A stretch of 64,000 bases of DNA from Ciona savignyi (taxonomy: Eukaryota; Chordata; Ascidiacea; Phlebobranchia; Cionidae), in the NCBI GenBank assembly GCA_000149265.1, contig CH003434.1:102329-166328 (forward strand). The letters run 5' to 3'. The translations under genes were made by a program, and so were the position numbers. Each line of letters starts with the position of its first letter. Position 1 is the first letter of the stretch. Below are positions 60,201 through 64,000 of the stretch, piece after piece. Under the pieces are notes generated by a model. The model had not been told where the DNA came from and did not search any database. It saw nothing but the letters and a program-made list of their open reading frames with translations.

Positions 60201-60257
60201 TTGGATGTTGAAGGTTGGTTGCTCTGTGGAAGACTATGGTTACTGATACTGGTGGTG
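42115..60257 (-). CDS. NLR-like NACHT-LRR gene (multi-exon; 5' exons not found)
   Basis: Exons supported by splice sites and reading phase are 60257-60100, 54672-52931, 50379-50221, 49800-49648, 44945-44787, 43934-43770, 43091-42927 and 42252-42115. The first junction splits a codon (G|AT, Asp); all later ones fall between codons. The product has a Pro/Ser-rich linker, a NACHT NTPase module, LRRs and a basic tail ending CKIS. NLRs are cytosolic sensors that oligomerise on NTP binding; ligand and signalling partner cannot be told from this sequence. An N-terminal effector domain is expected upstream of 60257 but was not identified. More LRR exons may be hidden by the gap at 48665-48764. Introns carry many repeats and an eRF3 retrocopy. 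The exon list is read by eye and untested. Confidence 0.82.
42310..42525 (-). mobile_element. tRNA-derived SINE (minus strand) in the last NLR intron
   Basis: On the minus strand: TTGTTGGGTTATTGTGTCGC (box A region), GAGAGTTCGAAACTCG (box B), GGGCGAAGCACTTAGCGGAC and CCAGTGGATTAATGGGTTCT, then GTTATCTGACGATTACTTGT. The order matches the SINE at 34363-34669. Confidence 0.75.
42927..43091 (-). CDS. NLR-like gene, LRR exon (55 codons)
   Basis: Acceptor TTCTACACAG, donor CCAG|GTAAGC. It encodes IKLTVRGNGRLDDHAAKCLA, GCVGNISELDLYWNVFSP and KGQRMVQEAIQQLPSPQ, a ribonuclease-inhibitor-type LRR unit. It is 165 bp, phase 0. The exon and parts of its introns are near-duplicates of 43770-43934, 843 bp away. 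Confidence 0.85.
43770..43934 (-). CDS. NLR-like gene, LRR exon (55 codons), duplicate
   Basis: Same splice signals and length as 42927-43091. It encodes IKLTMENNGRLNDHTVQCLA, GCVDKISELDLDWNKLSP and EGQRMLQEAIQQLPSPQ. Differences cluster at exposed LRR positions. A tandem exon duplication is the simplest origin. Confidence 0.85.
44045..44335. repeat. 24-bp minisatellite in an NLR intron, about 12 copies
   Basis: The unit is AAGAACCATATGAATATTTAATTT-like (24 bp). The minus frame stays open (VLKLNIHM), but only because the unit is a multiple of three. Confidence 0.95.
44660..44715 (+). mobile_element. SINE fragment
   Basis: ACAACAACACTGTAATAGCT followed by GCGGTACAG matches the central part of the SINE at 34363-34669 (ACAACACACTGCAATAGCTC and CGGTAACC). 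Confidence 0.45.
44787..44945 (-). CDS. NLR-like gene, LRR exon (53 codons)
   Basis: Acceptor TTTTATTCTAG, donor CAAG|GTAAAT. It encodes IKKLELKGTELGKVAKYLVP, HIQHIDELRLEDCKQL and NDCMRDLCTAINDRPNK. 159 bp, phase 0. The exon and its downstream intron strongly match 50221-50379, so one arose from the other. LRR consensus leucines are regular. Confidence 0.85.
45000..47700. other. NLR intron with an unclassified inverted and direct repeat structure
   Basis: Inverted arms of about 60 bp lie at 45499-45562 and 46846-46912 (shared core ATCTTTTTGATGAC and GAGCTCACGAT-like text). Direct repeats GCATGTTGGACCAGGGCCAC (46218) and GCAGGTTGGTCTAGGGCCAA (46926) lie about 708 bp apart. A C-run occurs at 45865-45880. 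No ORF of a transposase is seen, and no LRR exon is detected. Confidence 0.5.
47755..47905 (-). CDS. Possible alternative last exon or LRR remnant
   Basis: After a possible acceptor CAACATCAG, the minus strand is open for RRVDASYHPENVKRMLQLQP, then GKVRIKCGFGINFI, and on to a TGA. The composition looks protein-like rather than random, and it lies within the LRR exon region. No matching donor or family motif proves it. It may be a decayed exon. Confidence 0.3.
47950..48255. repeat. 60-bp minisatellite in an NLR intron, five copies
   Basis: The unit includes AAACAAGATAGCATATATAG and ACTCTAATTTACTATTAAAA. Copies start about every 60-61 bp (47952, 48012, 48072, 48132, 48193). Confidence 0.95.
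48256..49647. other. NLR intron, no exon detected
   Basis: AT-rich, with the assembly gap inside. Nothing recognisable. Confidence 0.5.
48665..48764. other. Assembly gap of 100 N
   Basis: Exactly 100 N, a common placeholder for a gap of unknown size. It lies between LRR exons. Confidence 0.98.
49648..49800 (-). CDS. NLR-like gene, LRR exon (51 codons)
   Basis: Acceptor CTTGTTGCAG, donor TCG|GTAAGT. It encodes MFLDIQSEFDENAASCLADC, LHKVSRLLIDEKRISIQSRI and ILCEAVQQLSS. 153 bp, phase 0. It is more diverged from the other LRR exons, but spacing and ends agree. Confidence 0.8.
50221..50379 (-). CDS. NLR-like gene, LRR exon (53 codons), duplicate
   Basis: Acceptor TTTCATTCTAG, donor AAC|GTAAAT. 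It encodes IKKLVLNRTELGNVAEYLVP, HIQNIDEIQLWNCNQL and NDCMRDLCTAINDRPNN. 159 bp, phase 0. Near-duplicate of 44787-44945, including about 70 bp of intron on the 3' side. Confidence 0.85.
51155..51918 (+). pseudogene. eRF3 (GSPT) processed pseudogene
   Basis: The plus strand opens MSWSSLNSSLYALDDG and reads SFTNLNIGAKTFDQNINASV, the PAM2-like N-terminal part of eRF3. After a stop it continues (TEIVDEVVTEEESQ) into the GTPase domain: HINVVIIGHVDARKSAIGGQ, VDKRTL, EVGRA and KHFAILIASGHTSFV. The P-loop glycine is Arg, DAPGH is IASGH, and a segment after VDKRTL is deleted. Frames break beyond about 51800. There are no introns, so it is probably a retrocopy. It lies in an NLR intron on the opposite strand. 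Confidence 0.85.
52055..52160. repeat. 26-bp tandem repeat, four copies
   Basis: The unit is TATTGTGTAATGAATATAGT plus ATTAAC, with small variants. Confidence 0.9.
52161..52930. other. NLR intron, no exon detected
   Basis: T-rich sequence; a box-B-like GGGTTTAAATTCC near 52187 may be a SINE trace. Confidence 0.4.
52931..54672 (-). CDS. NLR-like gene, NACHT exon (580 codons)
   Basis: Acceptor TTTTTATACAG, donor CCAGG|GTAAGT. The exon begins with two bases of an Asp codon, then EELKSKLIVHAKE. Counting from that Asp, Walker A (GLPGVGKT) is at about 112-119, Walker B (VIVMDGLDE) at about 190-198 and the sensor-type TSRPG at about 239-243. A motif SYFSHLMWQEFLTA at about 411-424 matches the conserved H-x-x-x-QEFLAA segment of the winged-helix region of NLRs. 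All key nucleotide-binding residues are present, so the domain looks functional. LRR exons follow downstream. Confidence 0.95.
54890..55040. repeat. Inverted-repeat or tRNA-like unit, unresolved
   Basis: GGTGGTCATTCTGTTGTGGG on the left is the imperfect complement of text at 55008-55033. A box-B-like CGGATTCGGTTCG lies between. It may be a SINE or a small MITE. Confidence 0.35.
55603..55968. mobile_element. pogo/Tigger-like MITE nested in the LINE
   Basis: The left end is CAGTGGAACCCCGCTTACCT; the right end, inverted, is CAGCGGAACCCTGCTTGGCG. TA flanks both sides. The first LINE copy at 27391-27405 shows the uninterrupted target (CCTTATGGAGTATTTAATGA), which confirms the TA duplication. Confidence 0.88.
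56238..56779 (-). mobile_element. Probable LTR (solo or fragment) nested in the LINE
   Basis: It begins TGTAGGGTTC and ends GAGTAATTACA (TG...CA), followed by TCCTCCTT, a purine tract on the minus strand. It interrupts the LINE near 56226. No target duplication is found, so a truncated element is as likely as a solo LTR. Confidence 0.45.
58651..60099. other. NLR intron, no gene supported
   Basis: AT-rich; ORFs at 58801-59088 and 59021-59423 are hydrophobic or short and are not recognised. Confidence 0.5.
60100..60257 (-). CDS. NLR-like gene, Pro/Ser-rich linker exon
   Basis: Acceptor ATTTTGTTAG, donor ACTTG|GTGAGT. The minus strand reads TTSISNHSLPQSNQPSTSNP, TNVGEHSQLHVENLYGDIKH and YQGPPPVDVNTL, with one base of Asp carried into the NACHT exon. 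158 bp is one base, 52 codons and one base, so phases fit on both sides. Low complexity and prolines suggest a flexible linker between an N-terminal effector domain and NACHT. Confidence 0.8.
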
Positions 60258-61106
60258 CTAACAAAATATTAAATTGTATGTATGGCAATTTCTATTATTA
60301 ACTTTTAGTAAATGTCACTTGGTTTGTTGCCTACAAAATGTAATAGGTATGTTGCATCCAAAGTTCATCCGTTAATGTATATTACAATATGTATAGCGGT
60401 TGTTCTACGCCGGAAAAGACACCGCCAGCTTATACGTGCTTTATAAATGTTTTATAGGTTGTTCCCAGCGTGTATTATAGTTGTTTGACTAATTATTCTC
60501 CGCCTGTAAAGAGTTTTTCACAGAACAATTGAACCGTTCTTACTGGCGGCTTTGTAATTGCCCCAGAGCACTTTTCTAGCCACGTAAGAGTTTCCTATAT
60601 ACCCGATAGTAGTTGATAAGTATAATAACGAAACTAACAATCAAACTGAAACTATAACTGAATGACATGTTCTTTAACCTTATGCTGAAACACGACTTAT
60701 ACCTTGTGCTGAAAACATGACGACTCATTTTTTTAATTTACATGGTACTACCATAGTTATCCGTTTCTGCTTTGTAGTTAATCTAGGTTTTTTGGCATGT
60801 AGTGATTTGTATCTTGTTTTTTTCTATTATATTTTTTCTTTTCTATATTTTCTAATATTTATTTTAGTTGGTGTTTTTATGTTTTTTTAAAGTCCCATAC
60901 CAGATTGCCAAGTAGCGGTATGACAGTATATTTAAGTTAGGGTTAGGGTAAAACAGCAATTTAAACAACATATTGCTTAATGATATCTTGCATTAGTAAG
61001 CATACATGACTTGTGTTTACTACCATTCTTACTTCATAACAATCAAATATGATGCTACAATGAATATAACATACCAGTCAGTATGAATACCTGACGTATA
61101 CTGTCA

Positions 61107-61195
61107 TGTGGACGAATGGTTAACGCGACCGATACATATACCGACTCTTATACAAAAAACTGTCTAAGCATCAACCCGTAATGGATTCGAAATTA
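61107..61195 (+). mobile_element. tRNA-like SINE remnant
   Basis: TGGACGAATGGTTAACGCGA resembles box A and ATGGATTCGAAATTA resembles box B, about 65 bp apart. Confidence 0.4.
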
Positions 61196-61982
61196 AGCCC
61201 AGTAAAACAAAAAAAAAGTTAACTGACGCTGTTAAAGGTGGTTTCCCTCGTACATTCGATTTTGATTCGTGCGCTTCGCATTTCATGTATGAACGAGATA
61301 ACTTTGTACAGACGAATTGTAACCAATAAACTCTCCTCGAATATATACAATTATCAGATATTATTAATCAAGCACACTCTAATAAAATATATAATTAATC
61401 ACAAAATATACAAGGGCAATTATAATACCGCAGTGATTAACGTTGACGTCAGTGCAGTGTTGATTTCCGTGCTGGTGTTGTCCGCGCAATTTGTGTCCAA
61501 AAATTTAGTTCCCGCTTGGATTTTTAACGATTCGTACGTGTTTTTATTGCGACACTACTCAGCTACGATACTAATAAACGCGTATCGTGATTATCGTACC
61601 ACAGACGCTTTGCATAAAATATGTTCGTTTCTGACGCAAATACATGGACTATATATTCAGTAGTTATAAAGTGTCGTTAGGTTTTACACATTGGTTTGTA
61701 AGTGTATTGCAATAATTATAATTATTATTATGCGTATGAAAGGGCTTAAAAATTAACTAATTTATTTTTCGGCAATCGATTTAATTCTTCTGGGCGTGTT
61801 AGCTAATATGGTTTGTGTATGCAGTGGCAAATTCTTAGTGAATTGCGACAAATCCCCGGAAGACCTAAGAATATAAGCACGATCGACGCTTTGTGAATTT
61901 TTTGCTTTGTTTATTTATTAACAGCCAATATCTAGTTACTGATAATGGCTATTCACTTCAAAGTGTAAACATAGTTATAAGT

Positions 61983-62296
61983 CAGACATGGGCAGACTAC
62001 GGCCCGCGGGCCAAATCGCCCCGTAAACTCTTTTATTCTAGCAGCCTACGCCGGATGTTATCGACGTGTTGCACGACTAAATAGCGATGTCACAGCTAAT
62101 TTTTGATATTCGCAGCTAAATTTGTGCTTCGTCTAACCCAACAGTGGTTTTTGGTTATTACCAGTAATGTACTGTATTTCTTATTTTAGTTTTTATATCA
62201 ACATTGACAAACTATATGTGATTGGCGTCTCGATCACTTGGCAACCAGTCTAAGAATAAAATAAAGTCCCTGATTCAAAAATTTAACCCACTCCTG
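61983..62296. mobile_element. hAT-like MITE (314 bp)
   Basis: The left end is CAGACATGGGCAGACTACGG followed by CCCGCGGGCC; the right end, inverted, is CAGGAGTGGGTTAAAT. Flanks TTATAAGT (61975-61982) and TTATAGGT (62297-62304) form a 7/8 target duplication. The left tip resembles the element at 13233-13451. Confidence 0.75.
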
Positions 62297-64000
62297 TTAT
62301 AGGTGAATATAATTGATTAAAAAGACACGTTTTAGAGATGTTAGCTAATATGTATCAGATATGCAGTGTCAGGATTTGACATGTGACTGGAACATATTAG
62401 TCAGCATATTTTAATATTCTGCTTAGTCACAAGAGGTATCTCCTATATTTGCTACATGCGGAAGCAGCATATGTTAGGTTCCGGCACAACTTAACGTCTT
62501 ATAATGCAGTGTGCTGGTTTGTCGTCTATTTGGTGGAGGGTCGCTGTGAGCCAGAAAGTAGCATATAGCCATGTGTCTACATATGGGGTCGGTACGGAGA
62601 TAGCTATAGGCGGCATCGGATCCTAGAACTTGGTTCCAGTCAGTCTGTAGCATCTCGTATATTCTATTTTTCTTTTAATTTATCCATGTTTAAATATTTT
62701 ATGTTTTTAAGTCGTTTATTTTTACGTTTGAAGTTTTCGACTCTCACGTGTTATTACTCGTTACGTAATTATCACCTTGCACGGTCCTATGTATTCCCGC
62801 AGTTTAAACCGTTAACATAGTTTTTCCACCTAATTTCCCATAGTTAGTCAAACGTGCAGATGTGAAACGTCTGGCACGTAAACTTTTCGCACTTCGTAAA
62901 AGGCCTATATATTCTGGAAATTTGAACAGTAATATAATTATAACGTACCTCAACTAAATAACGTACCTTAGGCTCTAACTTGCGAGATGATATTAACGTA
63001 CTAAGTAATTTGCTTCGCGAACGTAACTGTATGTTGAATGTGACGCAGAATACAACTAAACTGAATAAATTGTTAGACTTCGAGTTTGAGATCTAGACTT
63101 TACAAATCGTGACTACAATAGAAATTAGTAGGCGTTCTGTGGAGAGTAATCGTATAGACTCTCTGCTGCGCAGCTCGCCAGAGACCATAAGGCAGTCGGC
63201 TGAATCAAGCTCAGCCAACTTCGAGCAATCAGCTTCTAAAAAAACGCGAGCCCACACGTCAGACCAATTTTGAATAACCTGTCCCCACAATTCTACACCA
63301 GGTTAAAAATATTCGGACAAAACAAATTAATTTAAGTTCATCACCAAATGCCGTGATATCAATATCGACTTTGTTTCCACAGGTAATCCATGATATCAGG
63401 GTTAAAATGTGAAAATAATAAGTTTTAAACCAGCACTAATAATACATGATACACATTGTGATATAACAATACATGTGTGTATTGTAACATAACAATAATG
63501 ACATTACTAGAAATAAAATCTAAATCTAAATCGCATCATGTTAATTCATTCTCGTCTTACACAAGGAATACGAAATCGCATGTATTATGTCAATTGTTTA
63601 TACAAAAGCATTAATCGAGTATACATTTAGTAGGATAGATGCACTAACACGTGATTGTAACAACTACGTCACAATACGTTTAAGATAATTGTCGTAATCC
63701 TCATTTATTAAGGTTTAATTGACTTAATCTGAAACAAAAAGGAAACGCAATATAATAACAATATAAGAACAGTCAGCTCCCACTAAACAGTAAAGTAAAT
63801 GTGCCACAAAATATATAGCAGAGGTCGAACACACAGAAGCGGCGGATAAATAATTATTGCCAACACGGGCGTGCGTAAGGTGTTCAACTGAAATTACGAC
63901 ATTCTCCCCGTCTAAATAAAAACACTTCAACAAATTAATATTTAATAGTACGTCAGTCTGTCGGGTTTCTTCGTTTGTCGGGTCGAACGACGTAACCCAG

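Larger units (their letters stand above)
60258..64000. other. Upstream of the NLR linker exon; no gene supported
   Basis: The expected 5' exons of the NLR-like gene were not found. ORFs at 61238-61663 (plus, 141 codons) and 63093-63290 (minus, 65 codons) have no recognised domain. The region holds a SINE remnant and a hAT MITE, listed separately. Confidence 0.45.

Noticed and set aside
60936-60955. TTAGGGTTAGGG telomere-like sequence
   Set aside because: Only two units in unique-looking DNA. It is not a telomeric array.
61238-61663. 141-codon plus-strand ORF
   Set aside because: Ile/Asn/Tyr-rich as expected from AT-rich DNA, with no motif and no supporting splice or start context.
63093-63290. 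65-codon minus ORF upstream of the NLR linker exon
   Set aside because: It could have been a 5' exon, but there is no good donor (GTCTAG) and no death-fold-like pattern.

Overview
The window is animal DNA that is AT-rich and full of transposable elements. It holds one clear multi-exon host gene: an NLR-like NACHT/leucine-rich-repeat (LRR) gene on the minus strand, read through splice sites from 60257 down to 42115. Phase-consistent introns, a TTTATT (AATAAA on the minus strand) polyadenylation signal, tRNA-derived SINEs, CsRn1-type Ty3/gypsy, BEL/Pao, LOA/Jockey-like and Tx1/L1-like retroelements, and hAT, piggyBac, Harbinger, Mutator and pogo-like DNA elements together suggest an invertebrate deuterostome. 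A tunicate such as Ciona is my best guess. That is inference from the gene and repeat types, not a sequence match.

Layout. 1-6040 is copy A of a large duplicated module; it carries a gag-only Ty3/gypsy element (683-2713) and a Mutator-like MITE with a nested SINE (5321-5996). 6219-7227 is a 22-bp minisatellite. 7575-7999 is a CsRn1 gag-protease remnant. 8698-11183 is a Harbinger-like element. 11187-16060 is module copy C, with a piggyBac-like and a hAT MITE inserted. 16106-18797 is a gag-only BEL/Pao element. 18888-24560 is module copy B, with a hAT insertion at 22421-23225. Copies A and B show reciprocal empty sites for each other's transposons.

25390-28690 is a LOA/Jockey-like LINE that stops abruptly within its reverse transcriptase. 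About 29200-33640 is a Tx1/L1-like LINE on the minus strand. 34255-39375 is a 36-bp minisatellite interrupted by a SINE and by a nearly complete but decayed CsRn1-clade gypsy element (34738-38567). 40100-41790 is a roughly 335-bp satellite whose monomers carry a GGGGAATTCCCC-like palindrome. It ends just downstream of the NLR gene.

42115-60257 is the NLR-like gene: a proline-rich linker exon, a large NACHT exon, at least five LRR exons (all phase 0, some recently duplicated), and a final exon ending in a lysine-rich stretch followed by Cys-Lys-Ile-Ser, a CaaX-like prenylation motif. Its introns hold an eRF3 retrocopy, several minisatellites, a second LOA-like LINE copy with a pogo-like MITE and a probable LTR nested in it, and a 100-N assembly gap. 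The gene's 5' exons were not found. 60258-64000 contains repeats (a tRNA-like SINE remnant and a hAT MITE) but no gene I can support.
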